NCBI RefSeq assembly: GCF_003336675.1
Contig: NZ_QPII01000019.1
Span: 25,449 to 89,448, forward strand
Direction: 5' to 3'
DNA from: Billgrantia montanilacus
GTDB lineage: Bacteria; Pseudomonadota; Gammaproteobacteria; Pseudomonadales; Halomonadaceae
Length of the DNA stretch: 64,000 nt
The translations under genes and the position numbers were made by a program. The notes beneath the pieces were generated by a model. That model was not told the origin of the DNA. It was given only the letters and a program-made list of their open reading frames with translations, and ran no database searches. Position 1 is the first letter of the stretch. Each line of letters begins with the position of its first letter. Below, in pieces: positions 1-9,796 of the stretch.

Positions 1-1
1 C

Positions 2-112
2 GTCCGTGCCGACGTCGATCCCGAGCACAATCCCTGGGGGCTGCAGATCGACTGCTTCGATGGTACGCCACAGCGCCTGGAGGTGCCCAACCAGGAAGGA
101 GCCGATGTATGA
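2..112 (+). CDS. ICE transfer protein, PFL_4703 family (C-terminal end only)
   Basis: An open frame enters from the left edge and stops with TGA at 110-112, overlapping the ATG of the next gene by the ATGA arrangement used throughout this operon. The visible 36 residues include NPWGLQIDCFDGTPQRLEV, which resembles the end of the PFL_4703-type (TraE/VirB8-like) ICE protein. That family normally sits directly upstream of PFL_4704, so the context agrees. The N-terminus is outside the window, so domain structure cannot be judged. Confidence 0.6.
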   Translation, partial: VRADVDPEHNPWGLQIDCFDGTPQRLEVPNQEGADV

Positions 113-957
113 AGCTGATCCGTCGTATGGCACTGCTCGCGGCCGGGGTCTTGATGACCGGGCCGTCCTGGGCGGTGGAGATCATCGAGTGGGACCGGCG
201 GCCAATGCCCATTCCGCTGCCTGTTGGCAGCGAGCGGATCGTGGTGCTGGACCGCAATGTGCGGGTCGGTCTGCCGTCATCGATCGCTGACCCGGAGATC
301 CTGCGAGTGCAGAGCACCGGTGGCGTGCTCTATCTGCTGGCACACGAGAACTTCGATACCCAACGCGTACAGCTGCAGGACGTCGAGAGCGGCGAGATCC
401 TGCTGGTGGACCTATCGGCCCGGGAGGGGGCCAGCGACGAGGATATCCGCATCGTCGAAGCCGAGGAGCCTGCCCAATCGGCTTCTGCTGAAAGGCATGC
501 CGCGTCCGAGGACGCGCAAGGCACCAACCAGGGCAGGCCTCTGGCACCGACGCCGGTCGCGCTGACCCGTCACGCCGCTCAGTCCCTGTATGCACCGATG
601 CGTGCCGTCGAGAACCTGCCGGGGGTGAGGCGGGTGCCGATGCGCCTGCCCGATTCTCTGCCGACGTTATTGCCGGCCCTGCCGGTGGAGGCCAAGCCGC
701 TGGCGGCATGGATGCTCGACGGCTACACGGTGACGGCGGTGCGGTTGACCAACCAGGATCCGCGGAGCTTCGAACTCGATCCGCGTTACCTGCAGGGGGA
801 GCTGTACAGCGCGACCTTCATGCACCCGAGCATTGGCCCGCGAGGTAGCGTCGAGGACACGACGACGGTGTTCGTGGTGACACAAGGCGGCGGACTGGCC
901 GAGTCGATGCTGACGCCACCCGAAGCGGCGGGCCATGACGAGGGAGATGACGCATGA
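109..957 (+). CDS. ICE transfer protein, PFL_4704 family (TraK-like)
   Basis: A 282-residue exported protein. It opens with a signal peptide (MKLIRRMALLAAGVLMTGPS, cleavage probably after SWA), followed by a beta-rich N-terminal half, a low-complexity Glu/Ala/Ser linker around residues 115-150 and a second folded part. This matches the integrating conjugative element PFL_4704 family, the TraK-like component of the outer-membrane core of MPF-G type IV secretion systems. It would act in the periplasm with the VirB10-like product of the next gene. It overlaps its neighbours by 4 bp on both sides, so translation is probably coupled. Family assignment rests on gene order and sequence character. 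Confidence 0.8.
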   Translation: MKLIRRMALLAAGVLMTGPSWAVEIIEWDRRPMPIPLPVGSERIVVLDRNVRVGLPSSIADPEILRVQSTGGVLYLLAHENFDTQRVQLQDVESGEILLVDLSAREGASDEDIRIVEAEEPAQSASAERHAASEDAQGTNQGRPLAPTPVALTRHAAQSLYAPMRAVENLPGVRRVPMRLPDSLPTLLPALPVEAKPLAAWMLDGYTVTAVRLTNQDPRSFELDPRYLQGELYSATFMHPSIGPRGSVEDTTTVFVVTQGGGLAESMLTPPEAAGHDEGDDA

Positions 958-2384
958 CACTCAAGAGCAATGTCCTGCTGAAGTTCCTGGTGCCATTGGT
1001 GGTGATGGTCGTGTTGTTGGTGATGCTGCGTGCCTGCGGCGGGGGTGGTGAACCTGACACGGCCGAGCAGCGGGAGGATCCGACGCTGAGGCTCTCTGAC
1101 GACGAGATGGACGCGCTCGGCATCGAAGGCGACACCCCTCGGGATACTGTGGCGACCCTGGTCGGCCAGGTTCAATCCATGCGTGATGAACTCGATCGCT
1201 CACAGGCAGAGACCGAAGCGTTACGCGAACAGAACGAGCAACTGGTCCTGCGAAACCAGAACATCGACAAGCGGATCGACGAGGCCCTCAACGAGGAGCG
1301 GGAGAGACTACAGGCCGATAGGCGGCAGCAATCACAGCAGGAGGAGGGCCTACTGGGCTCTTTACAACAGCAACTCAACCAGCTGCAGAACCGTATCGAC
1401 TCCAGTGACGGCACCGAAGCCGATGAGGAGATGCCCATCGGCATGGGCCTTGAGGACGGCGGTGCCCCCTCCAGCATGTCCTGGGTCGAGCCCATGGATT
1501 CCCAGGAGGGGCTGGCGAGTGGCCGCAACGATGAGGAGGTGAATTTCCCGTCCTCCTTCGGAGAGGCCGCCAGCTCGGCCAGTGACGCGGCACGGCGCTC
1601 CGCCGAGGCTGTGGAGAGCCGGGTGACCGGCGAGCCTCCTGAGTCGACCGTGAAGCCCGTCTACACCGTGCCGGAGAACTCCACCCTGATGGGGTCGCTG
1701 GCCATGACGGCACTGATTGGGCGCGTGCCCGTGGACGGCACGGTGACGGATCCGTTTCCGTTCAAGATCATCGTCGGCCAGGACAATCTCACCGCCAATG
1801 GCGTCGAGGTTCCCGAGGTGCAGGCGGCGATCATGAGTGGCACCGCCACGGGGGATTGGACCCTGTCGTGTGTCCGCGGTGATGTGCACTCCGTCACCTT
1901 CGTGTTCCAGGACGGCACGGTACGCACCCTGCCATCGCCAGAGGACCTCGACAGTGGCGACTCCGGCTCGCGCACCAAGATCGGCTGGATCTCCGATGAA
2001 ATGGGCATCCCCTGCGTGAGTGGCGAGCGCAACAGCAACGCCAAGCAATACCTGGGCACGCAGTCGTTGCTGACCGCTGCGGGGGCCGGTGTGGCCTCGA
2101 TGCTGAGCGACGACGGCGATATCGCGACGACGATCAACCCCGATGGCTCAGTGACCCAGGCGATGACAGGCAGCCAGGCGACACAGCAGATCATGGCCTC
2201 TGGGGTCAACGATATGTCGCGGTGGGTCAATCGCCTCTACGGCGAGGCCTTCGCCGCGGTCTTCGTGCCCCCGGGCCGAGACGTGGCCGTGCATATCGAC
2301 CGGGAACTGCAGATCGACTACGAAACCGAGGGCAGGAGGGTGCACTATGATCGCGACCTATCGCTCCGCAACGATATACCGTAA
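954..2384 (+). CDS. ICE transfer protein, PFL_4705 family (TraB/VirB10-like)
   Basis: A 476-residue inner-membrane protein. One transmembrane helix lies at about residues 8-25, followed by a Glu/Gln/Arg-rich coiled coil at about 60-150, an acidic Ser/Ala linker and a C-terminal beta-rich domain from about residue 235. This is the layout of VirB10/TraB scaffolds, which span the periplasm and link the ATPases to the outer-membrane pore. In ICEs of this type the family is PFL_4705. It overlaps the previous gene by 4 bp and the next by 38 bp. Confidence 0.85.
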   Translation: MTLKSNVLLKFLVPLVVMVVLLVMLRACGGGGEPDTAEQREDPTLRLSDDEMDALGIEGDTPRDTVATLVGQVQSMRDELDRSQAETEALREQNEQLVLRNQNIDKRIDEALNEERERLQADRRQQSQQEEGLLGSLQQQLNQLQNRIDSSDGTEADEEMPIGMGLEDGGAPSSMSWVEPMDSQEGLASGRNDEEVNFPSSFGEAASSASDAARRSAEAVESRVTGEPPESTVKPVYTVPENSTLMGSLAMTALIGRVPVDGTVTDPFPFKIIVGQDNLTANGVEVPEVQAAIMSGTATGDWTLSCVRGDVHSVTFVFQDGTVRTLPSPEDLDSGDSGSRTKIGWISDEMGIPCVSGERNSNAKQYLGTQSLLTAAGAGVASMLSDDGDIATTINPDGSVTQAMTGSQATQQIMASGVNDMSRWVNRLYGEAFAAVFVPPGRDVAVHIDRELQIDYETEGRRVHYDRDLSLRNDIP

Positions 2385-2865
2385 CCCGCGTACCGCACTG
2401 GGTCTGTGCATCATCCTGGGGGCGGCGCTGTTGACCTCCGGATGCGCAACCTCCAAGGACGAAATGTGGGCCGGCGAGGGGGTGCCCATGCAGGAGCTGT
2501 GGCGGCAGGGCGCCGGCAATGGGGAAGACATGACCCAGCGCGGTCTGCTCGATGCCCGTGGCGAGCTGCGCCGGCAAATCGGCGATGGCGTGATGGTGGA
2601 TGAGCGCATTGCCTATACCCGCAATGCGGCCAACGAGATCTATAGCCAGTTCACACGGCTGGATAACCCCGACCTGGTGATGTACGTCTTCCCGCATCTC
2701 GCCGGTGCGGATCCCGTGCCTATCCCGGGCTACTCCACGGTGTTCTCGCTTTATTCGCGGCCACAATATGCCATGCCGGGCGAGACCGCCCGACCGCAGG
2801 CACCCGAGGCACCTGACGAGCGGCGCGGTCGTGTCAGCGTCGAACTCGTGGGAGGTCGGCCATGA
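2347..2865 (+). CDS. ICE transfer lipoprotein, PFL_4707 family
   Basis: A 172-residue lipoprotein. The hydrophobic segment LGLCIILGAALLTSGC ends in a lipobox (T-S-G-Cys), so the mature protein should start at that Cys, near residue 33, and be lipid-anchored. The start ATG at 2347 lies inside the end of the previous gene but has a GGAGG ribosome site about 8 bases upstream. The family is the TraV-like lipoprotein of this ICE class, expected in the outer-membrane core complex. The stop overlaps the VirB4 start by 4 bp. Confidence 0.8.
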   Translation: MIATYRSATIYRNPRTALGLCIILGAALLTSGCATSKDEMWAGEGVPMQELWRQGAGNGEDMTQRGLLDARGELRRQIGDGVMVDERIAYTRNAANEIYSQFTRLDNPDLVMYVFPHLAGADPVPIPGYSTVFSLYSRPQYAMPGETARPQAPEAPDERRGRVSVELVGGRP

Positions 2866-5768
2866 GCGCGTTCGATCGGATGATGAGCCGGCTGCTCCCA
2901 CCCACCGGTCCGGACAAGAAGGCCAAGCAACTGGCCGAGAGCGGTGACGCCGAACCCTCGGCTCTGGCCGAAGCGCTATTGACCGATGAAAACGGTCGCC
3001 CCCTCTCGCTGCCACGGGGCAAGTCGATCACCCAGAATGCCTTGCGCAAGGCGTACCGCCGAAAGCCGAGCTTCGCATCCCGCCTGCCGTGGGTCGAATA
3101 TTTGCCCGAGTCGGGGTGCTTCCTGCTCGAGGACGGCATTTCCGTTGGCGTAGTGGCCGAGGTAATCCCGGTACCGACGGAGGGGCGTGGCGAGGAAGCC
3201 CTGGAAGCGGTGCGCGATACCATCTGCGCGACCCTTCAGGATTGCCTGCCAGAGCACGATCATTTTCCTTGGGTCCTTCAGCTCTACGCGCGGGATGAGA
3301 CGGATCCGCGCGAGGATCTGGAAAGGCTCCAGAGCTATGCTCGCCCCGAAGTGCGCGATACCGAGTACACCCAGGCGTGGCTCGACAGCATGGAGGCCCA
3401 CTTGCGGGCCATCGCCAAGCCGGGCGGGTTGTTCGTCGACGATGTAGTGACCGATACCAAGTGGCGTGGCCAGGCAAGGCGGACTCGCCTGGTACTGTAT
3501 CGCCGATTAGGTAGCGGCAAAGCCAAGCTGGGCGAGCGCCGCTCGCGTCGCGATCTACGGCCTGAAGATGCCGTCAATCATGTGTATAGCCGCCTGGAGG
3601 CCTCCCTCAAGGCGGCTGGCCTGCGCTTGCGGCGCTATGACGGTCGCGACTTCCATCGCTGGATGATGCCACGCTTCAATCCGCGGCCCCGATACTCACC
3701 CGAGGATCCCCAGCGGTTCTACGATGTGTTCGATTACCCGCGTGATGAAGTGCGGCTGCTGCAATACGACCTGGCAGAGGGGATGCTGGCGAGTTCCCCT
3801 TATGGCGATGTCGAGTCGGGCTGGTGGTATTTCGATGGGATGCCCCATGGCGTGGTGCCGGTGGAGGAGATTCGTCAGGTGCCCAAGGTGGGCCACCTGA
3901 CCGGTGAAGTTCCCAAGGGAGACGGCATCTCCACCACCGCCAAGTCCAATACATTGATGGATTTACTGCCGGAGGGGACCGAGGTCTGTTTGACCATGGT
4001 GGCCACCCCTCAAGAACCCCTCGAGGACCATATCAACCAGCTGCGCAAGAAAGCGGTGGGGGATACCGTCCTGGCCGAGTCGGTTCGTAGGGACTGCGAC
4101 GAGGCGCGTGAGTACCTGAGTAAAAACCATAAGCTGTACCAGAGTAACCTGGTCTTCTATGTGCACGGGGCGGATGAAAGTGAATTGAACCGACACCTCC
4201 TCGAGCTCACCACGCACTTGACCAATGCCAACCTGAAACCGGTAGAACCCGAGGATGAGGTCGCGGCGCTCAACAGCTATCTGCGCTGGCTGCCCATGTC
4301 TTTCGATCCCGGGCTGGATCGTGGCGGTTGGTACACCCAGCTCAACTTCGTCCAGCACGTCGCCAACCTGGCGCCCTTCTTCGGCCGCGCTCGGGGTACC
4401 GGACACCCTGGCTTGTCCTTCTTCAACCGTGGGGGCGGGACCTTTCACGTCGACCCCCTGAACTATGCCGACCGGTCCGCTAACGCGCACATGCTGATCT
4501 TCGGCCCAACCGGGGCCGGGAAGTCCGCCACCCTCAACGGCATGCTCAGCCAGGTAATGGCAATGCATCGCCCGCGGTTGTTCGTGATCGAGGTCGGCAA
4601 CTCCTTCGGCATGCTGGGTGACTACTTCCAACGGATGGGATTGACGGTCAACAAAGTGCGCCTGGCCCCCGGTTCGGGGGCCAAGTTGCCGCCGTTCACC
4701 GAGGCTCACCGCCTGCTCGAGGACAACATGGAGGCGGCACGCAAGCAGCGCGACGCCGAGGACCACAACCCCTATGAAAACGTATCCGTCGAGGATCTGA
4801 TCGAGAGTGCCGATAGCGACAACGATGAACGCGACCTGATCGGTGAAATGGAGACGGCCGCCCGTCTGATGATCACCGGCGGTGAGCCCAAGGAGGAGGC
4901 GGATTTCAAGCGCGCCGACAGGCGGATGGTGCGCGATGCGATCTATCGAGCGGCTCGCACCACCTATGAGGAAGGGCGGCAGTGTCTGACCGAGGACGTG
5001 CGTCAGGCCTTCCGTGAGATCGCCAGGGACACCGAGCTGCCCGAGCAGGCCCGCAAACGAGCCTATGACATGGGCGAGGTGCTTGGGTTGTTCGTCGACG
5101 GTTTCGACGGTCAGATGTTCAATACCGAGGGTGAGCCATGGCCCGAGTGCGATGTGACGATCATCGATCTGGCGCACTACGCCCGCGAGGGATACGAGGC
5201 TCAGCTGGCCCTGTCGGTGATCTCGATCACCAACATGATTACCAACCTGGCCGAACGCGAGCAGTACTCGGGTCGACACATCATTCAGGCCATCGACGAG
5301 AGTCACATCGTCACCGTCAATTCGCTGCTCAGCCCATTCTTCGTCAAGGTGGGCAAGATGGGGCGCAAGCTGTCCCACTGGCTGTGGTTCGCGACCCAGA
5401 ACCTGGCGGATTTCCCCGCCGCAGCCGAGAAGCTACTGAATATGTGCGAGTGGTGGATCCTGCTGACGTTGCCGCCCGACGAGGTCGAGCAGGTGGCGCG
5501 CTTCAAGACGCTTACTCCGGAGCAGCGGCAGCTCATGCGCTCGGCCACCAAGGTGCCCAAGAAGTACACCGAGGGGGTAGTGCTGTCGGGCCGGATCGAG
5601 GCCCTGTTCCGGGTGATTCCGCCTAGCCTCTACCTGGCCCTAGCCGGCACGGAGGGCGAGGAGAAGGCAGCGCGCGACCGTATTATGAAGGAGCTCAAGT
5701 GCTCCGAGCTCGATGCTGCGATCGAGATTGCTAAGCGGCTGGACGAAACAAGGGGGATTGGCTCATGA
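2862..5768 (+). CDS. VirB4/TraC-type conjugative ATPase (PFL_4706 family)
   Basis: A 968-residue ATPase that energises pilus assembly and DNA transfer at the inner-membrane base of the secretion system. The Walker A motif GPTGAGKS lies at about residues 548-555 and the Walker B region AIDE at about 810-813. The length fits the PFL_4706/TIGR03744 family. The N-terminal half is the VirB4-type CagE/TraC region. It is the last gene of the left transfer block: after its stop the GC-rich operon gives way to about 4 kb of AT-rich DNA before transfer genes resume at 9797. Confidence 0.93.
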   Translation: MSAFDRMMSRLLPPTGPDKKAKQLAESGDAEPSALAEALLTDENGRPLSLPRGKSITQNALRKAYRRKPSFASRLPWVEYLPESGCFLLEDGISVGVVAEVIPVPTEGRGEEALEAVRDTICATLQDCLPEHDHFPWVLQLYARDETDPREDLERLQSYARPEVRDTEYTQAWLDSMEAHLRAIAKPGGLFVDDVVTDTKWRGQARRTRLVLYRRLGSGKAKLGERRSRRDLRPEDAVNHVYSRLEASLKAAGLRLRRYDGRDFHRWMMPRFNPRPRYSPEDPQRFYDVFDYPRDEVRLLQYDLAEGMLASSPYGDVESGWWYFDGMPHGVVPVEEIRQVPKVGHLTGEVPKGDGISTTAKSNTLMDLLPEGTEVCLTMVATPQEPLEDHINQLRKKAVGDTVLAESVRRDCDEAREYLSKNHKLYQSNLVFYVHGADESELNRHLLELTTHLTNANLKPVEPEDEVAALNSYLRWLPMSFDPGLDRGGWYTQLNFVQHVANLAPFFGRARGTGHPGLSFFNRGGGTFHVDPLNYADRSANAHMLIFGPTGAGKSATLNGMLSQVMAMHRPRLFVIEVGNSFGMLGDYFQRMGLTVNKVRLAPGSGAKLPPFTEAHRLLEDNMEAARKQRDAEDHNPYENVSVEDLIESADSDNDERDLIGEMETAARLMITGGEPKEEADFKRADRRMVRDAIYRAARTTYEEGRQCLTEDVRQAFREIARDTELPEQARKRAYDMGEVLGLFVDGFDGQMFNTEGEPWPECDVTIIDLAHYAREGYEAQLALSVISITNMITNLAEREQYSGRHIIQAIDESHIVTVNSLLSPFFVKVGKMGRKLSHWLWFATQNLADFPAAAEKLLNMCEWWILLTLPPDEVEQVARFKTLTPEQRQLMRSATKVPKKYTEGVVLSGRIEALFRVIPPSLYLALAGTEGEEKAARDRIMKELKCSELDAAIEIAKRLDETRGIGS

Positions 5769-6434
5769 CAGGGTAGGGTAGGCGGTCTCCCATTTCTAAC
5801 CGCAACGCTATTGAAGAGCGCTCGGACCTGTAACCGACTTCTTGAACACCTCGGCATAGACTTCCAGCGGTTTTCCCGATTCAGCGTCATCCGCCGTCGT
5901 GTATCCAATGAGCCGGCCATGTCATCGAGTTCTTTCTAGCTGTAGACCGACAGCTCCGAAGGGGTCGCGGTACCTCATTGAGCTTTTCGCTGAAGCCGAT
6001 GGCCGTCGCTGTGGCCGTGGGTACCATCGACTTTTGCCAAGATCACCAATCACGTGGTCACCTCCACGAGCCTACCGACGACTCCCAGTCTGGTGCAGCG
6101 CCTGTCGGAAGGTATGATTTATTTTCAGGCCGCCTCATGAATAGGGAAGGATCAAGGTTAATACAAATAGGTTAGAAATTTAATATTGATGGGTCGATTT
6201 TCAGATAGGAAATCATTAGGGATGCACAGCATGTAGCAGAAGGCCTAGTGCCACACCTCTCAGGCCTGAGAAGAGTATTATCCTCCTCCCGGAGTATCTT
6301 CAACATCATACACCCAGAACTGTAACATTAATATTGTTTAATTTAGCTAATGTTGCATTGAAACTTTTTCTTGCGGCAATCTAAATCGACTGCTAGATAT
6401 ATATTGTTACAATAAAAAAGCATAGGGGCAGGGA
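5769..6434. other. Intergenic region with a short broken minus-strand coding remnant
   Basis: No intact gene is seen. On the minus strand about 37 codons (roughly 5920 down to 5810) read GRLIGYTTADDAESGKPLEV and run to a stop, looking like the C-terminus of a lost protein; its identity is unknown. The right third (6180-6434) is AT-rich. A plausible promoter for the next gene is TTGCGG near 6370 and TAGATA about 17 bases later, followed by the purine-rich ribosome site AGGGGCAGGGA just before 6435. The promoter call is weak. Confidence 0.35.
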
Positions 6435-7808
6435 ATGAAAAAATGGGACAAGTTTTATTTCTCCATGATTTGTGTGTTGTTTATAAGTGCGTGTGGCAAT
6501 GATTCGCCCAATGAGGCTGGTTTTAAAGAAGGAATGCAAAATTACATTGCCGAAAATATTGGAAGTTTTAAAATTGAACTCCCGTTAAATAACGCGAAAC
6601 TTACTGCTGGGAATCTTAGGCTTGAATCTCCCCAAAGCGCATTAGATTTTTCAATTTTGCAAACCATGGCAAACAAAGGGAGAATTGAGCGGGTTGATGA
6701 GGCCGGAATGTCGGTTTTATATAGAATACCTGAAGAAGAGCGTCAATTTTTCCGATATTATCCAACTGGCCTTACATCAATTATGCTGGGGGAGGCCAAT
6801 GTCCATGAAGTTATTAGGTTCACTGAGCCTGTTGTAGATGATGGCGTAAATAAATCGTACGCGACGATAGTCTTCAAAAATAACTATAATGACTGGCTTG
6901 AAGAAGAGGATGTCCTGGCTCTACGTCATTGGATTTTTTTTGCAGCAGATTTAACAGGAGCGGGAACTTCTTTTACATACCGCCCATTTCAAGATCAATT
7001 CACTGAACTAGCTTTTTCTTCAATGGTATCTTCATTGGGTGGGGGTACGATATTTGACTTGCCTCAGTATAATGTATATTGGGTAAACTTGGCTCTTGAT
7101 TCTTTTACGATGGAAGTGCCAATGATAAAAAATAATGATGGCTGGGCTCCGTTGTCAGATTTATCTCAATGGGTGTTGGTTGAAGCCGATGGGGTTGGTT
7201 TGACGGGTAATGATATAGTAGAGAATGAGGACTTCATGTTTGAAAGAATCCTTGGTCCTATCGATAATCCGCCAGCTCCAAAAGAAGATGATTTGCTTCT
7301 GCTGGCAGAGGAGATTTTTTTAGGGCCGGTTTCTTACACAACTCCTTTAGATGAAAGTGGAGAAAAGCAGTGTTTGGATCAATCTAGTGCTGATACAATA
7401 GGTAAGCAAGTCTCCGAATACAGCTGCAGCCCACGGGAGGTTGAGATACTGGAGCTTATGACAAGTAATGGTCATGTTGCTCGCAGCGCCCCTGCTCGTG
7501 GGGATGTGAAATACTCAATTGATGAGAAATATCGAAGCCATCTGACAAATGAAGGGCTATTGACTATAGGCGATACTAAAGTTTCTGATATTACCCTTGG
7601 GGAGATGGGGTACGATATTAGAGGGTTTTCATTGTATCGCTTTGATCTAGAGGTGCTTTTTACGCCATTTGAGTGGGCGTTTCCCTATGTAAATGAGGGG
7701 CAGCCGAATCCTTCTGAATGGGACTTATTGTTGGTTTATGCTAACGGGGAGTGGAATGCTGTGAGGAATCGCGATCTTCTGGCACCGCTGAACTACCGGC
7801 GCGACTGA
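6435..7808 (+). CDS. Putative lipoprotein of unknown function
   Basis: A 457-residue protein that I do not recognise. It opens with a lipoprotein signal (hydrophobic stretch ending FISAC near residue 20), so it should be exported and lipid-anchored. No transmembrane segment follows. The body is acidic, with many aromatic residues and two Cys in the region around residues 315-335. Base composition is clearly lower in GC than the flanking transfer genes, with many A/T-ending codons, which suggests separate acquisition. It lies in cargo splitting the transfer operon, next to other envelope proteins, so a cell-surface role is likely but unproven. Confidence 0.7.
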   Translation: MKKWDKFYFSMICVLFISACGNDSPNEAGFKEGMQNYIAENIGSFKIELPLNNAKLTAGNLRLESPQSALDFSILQTMANKGRIERVDEAGMSVLYRIPEEERQFFRYYPTGLTSIMLGEANVHEVIRFTEPVVDDGVNKSYATIVFKNNYNDWLEEEDVLALRHWIFFAADLTGAGTSFTYRPFQDQFTELAFSSMVSSLGGGTIFDLPQYNVYWVNLALDSFTMEVPMIKNNDGWAPLSDLSQWVLVEADGVGLTGNDIVENEDFMFERILGPIDNPPAPKEDDLLLLAEEIFLGPVSYTTPLDESGEKQCLDQSSADTIGKQVSEYSCSPREVEILELMTSNGHVARSAPARGDVKYSIDEKYRSHLTNEGLLTIGDTKVSDITLGEMGYDIRGFSLYRFDLEVLFTPFEWAFPYVNEGQPNPSEWDLLLVYANGEWNAVRNRDLLAPLNYRRD

Positions 7809-7907
7809 ACCGTTCAGCCTGGCCAGGCATCGGCTATAGAAGAACGAACATGGGCCTTTGGTATGGCATCTAAAGACACTAGCGTTACATTATGTAAAGT
7901 TGCTTAA

Positions 7908-8054
7908 TTGAGTGGCTGGGAGAATGATCCCAGCTATATCGGAAACGTCGAGTTTGGAATGAGTGCGAGTTATGAGGGTCAGCGGGTAACCGCGACATTT
8001 GCCGACAAAATTTGGTTAATGAAAGGCAGTGACGGCTGGATTATTAGGGGTTGA
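7908..8054 (+). pseudogene. C-terminal remnant of an unknown protein
   Basis: A 48-codon frame from TTG at 7908 to TGA reads SYIGNVEFGMSASYEGQRVT and continues with a beta-strand-like pattern ending GWIIRG. A TAA lies just upstream in the same frame and no ribosome site is visible. It looks like the decayed end of an exported or regulatory protein. The rest of the 7809-8155 gap shows no other feature except the AT-rich stretch before the OmpA-domain gene. Confidence 0.4.
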
Positions 8055-8155
8055 TGAAGTGTTTTGTCCTGTTGGCCTTAGTCGCCTTGATCCGCATAGG
8101 CTAGTGTTATCTTATTTCGATATAGTTTAAAAATAACAAGCCTATGGAGGTAAAA

Positions 8156-9052
8156 ATGGCTATATCTTCCAAGCTTTTAGCTCTTGGAGTTGCGGTGTTA
8201 GCTGCAAGCCTCAGCACTGCTCATGCCTTGGCGCAAGAAATGAGGGCGGACTCTACCGACGGTTCGGTGATGGGTGAATGGGTGGGTACCTATACATGCG
8301 CCCAGGGTCTCACGGGGCTAACCCTTACGATAGCGGAGGCGACGCCAACAAGTGCCCGTGCGATGTTTCATTTTTATGCTGATCCACGCAACCCTCAGGT
8401 ACCTACTGGCTGTTTTACCATGGAGGGTAATTACGACCCCGTCAGCAGCCGCCTTCAGCTCAGCGGACACGACTGGCTTCTACGCCCCAGTGGTTATATG
8501 TTTGTCTCGTTCGAAGGCATGATCGATGCAGAGGGCCGGAATTTTCAGGGGTTGGTTTCAGGGCCTCCTAGATGTACTACTTTTAAGCTGAGCCGTCAGC
8601 CCTCTCCCGCTACGCCTCAAGAAAAATGTGTTTTCGACACACCCACAATTCAGGGTGACCAGATCAGCGCGGGCAAGATAGCTCAGGTGCTGGCTGATGA
8701 TGGGCGAATTGATCTCAATATACTGTTTGACTTTTCTAAAGCAACAATCCGGCCGGACAGTAGAAGTCAGCTCGACGAATTAGGCCGCATCCTCATGTCA
8801 CCCCTCATGGCAGAGCAGAGGATCGGAATCTTTGGGCATACTGATGCGGTAGGTTCCGTTGAGGCGAACCAACAGCTGTCAGAGGAGCGAGCTGCTGCCG
8901 TTCTCGACTATCTGGTCGATCGATTCAATGCCCCAGACGAGCGGTTTGAAATTCGAGGGTTCGGAAAAGATCGTCTGAAAAAGCCCGATTCTCCGCAAGA
9001 TGAAGCCAACAGGCGAGTAGAGATCATGCTCCTAAATAACCCCTCTGGATAG
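8156..9052 (+). CDS. OmpA-domain envelope protein
   Basis: A 298-residue exported protein. The start at 8156 is preferred over the upstream in-frame ATG at 8144 because GGAGG lies just before it. A signal peptide (to about ALAQ, residue 27) is followed by an unknown domain of about 150 residues with several Cys. A C-terminal OmpA-like peptidoglycan-binding domain follows, with ILFDFSKATIRPDS, FGHTDAVGS and NRRVEI motifs. OmpA domains bind diaminopimelate peptidoglycan, so it probably sits in the periplasm or outer membrane. It may modify the donor envelope or be unrelated cargo. Confidence 0.85.
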   Translation: MAISSKLLALGVAVLAASLSTAHALAQEMRADSTDGSVMGEWVGTYTCAQGLTGLTLTIAEATPTSARAMFHFYADPRNPQVPTGCFTMEGNYDPVSSRLQLSGHDWLLRPSGYMFVSFEGMIDAEGRNFQGLVSGPPRCTTFKLSRQPSPATPQEKCVFDTPTIQGDQISAGKIAQVLADDGRIDLNILFDFSKATIRPDSRSQLDELGRILMSPLMAEQRIGIFGHTDAVGSVEANQQLSEERAAAVLDYLVDRFNAPDERFEIRGFGKDRLKKPDSPQDEANRRVEIMLLNNPSG

Positions 9053-9221
9053 CGACTTCGTCATTAATAGAACCATCGCTACCGCTACATAGCTTTAAGT
9101 TATTTTCATAACATAACGTTGGTGAAAAACACAACCCCTTTTGACCTGTTCACCACCTCTTATAAAGTGAAAACAATTGCAACTGTAATCATGAACTACC
9201 TAGCCACTATATGGAGTCCAT

Positions 9222-9647
9222 ATGCATTATTTAATAGTCCTTTTGGCTGCATTATCCTATCCTGCTTTCTCAGGGGAAAGAGAATGGTATTTGGGGGATT
9301 GGAGGATCGTAGAAGCTAGATTTCCTGGGGTTACTGCTATGACAGATCAAGAAGCTGCTGCATGGGTTGGGCTTGATATACACTATAGTAATAACTCAGT
9401 AGAATTAAAAAACGAAATCTGCAACGCTCCAGCTTATGAATCTAATTCTGTGCCTCCTGTCGATTTCATGGGAAGGAATATGTCTACACTTGAAACTCTA
9501 GAAATCAATACCTCAATGGTTGAGTTAATTGAGGTGGACTGTACTCCATCTTGGATGGGCCCAGGATTTACTATCATTAAAAGAGATGATCATAGCGGAT
9601 ATATTTTCTGGGATGGTGCATATTTTTTAATTATAAAGAAAAATTAG
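9222..9647 (+). CDS. Small secreted protein of unknown function
   Basis: A 141-residue AT-rich gene. The product opens with a signal peptide (MHYLIVLLAALSYPAFSG), and the mature part begins EREWYLGDWRIVEARFPGVT, a beta-rich, possibly lipocalin-like pattern; two Cys are present. The start at 9222 has GGAG about 8 bases upstream. The function is unknown. With the lipoprotein and OmpA-domain protein it forms an envelope-protein insert within the transfer region. A GC-rich inverted repeat (AGGGCTC...GGGCCCT) follows the stop and could act as a weak terminator. Confidence 0.6.
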   Translation: MHYLIVLLAALSYPAFSGEREWYLGDWRIVEARFPGVTAMTDQEAAAWVGLDIHYSNNSVELKNEICNAPAYESNSVPPVDFMGRNMSTLETLEINTSMVELIEVDCTPSWMGPGFTIIKRDDHSGYIFWDGAYFLIIKKN

Positions 9648-9796
9648 GGCTCTTCGACGTTGGGCCCTCGATCCCCCTTAGAGCGCGACTCGAGGGGTTC
9701 CATCGCAAAAAATCCGATCCGAACCACTTAACATTTCCTGCTGTGGCAGTCCCCGGGGATTGGTATCTCTGAGCCAATCCATCCTCCGGAGTGGCC

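Noticed and set aside
3963..5378. Long antisense open frame of 471 codons within the VirB4 gene
   Set aside because: It is fully covered by the conserved ATPase on the plus strand and its product has no recognisable motif; it is a shadow of high-GC codon usage.
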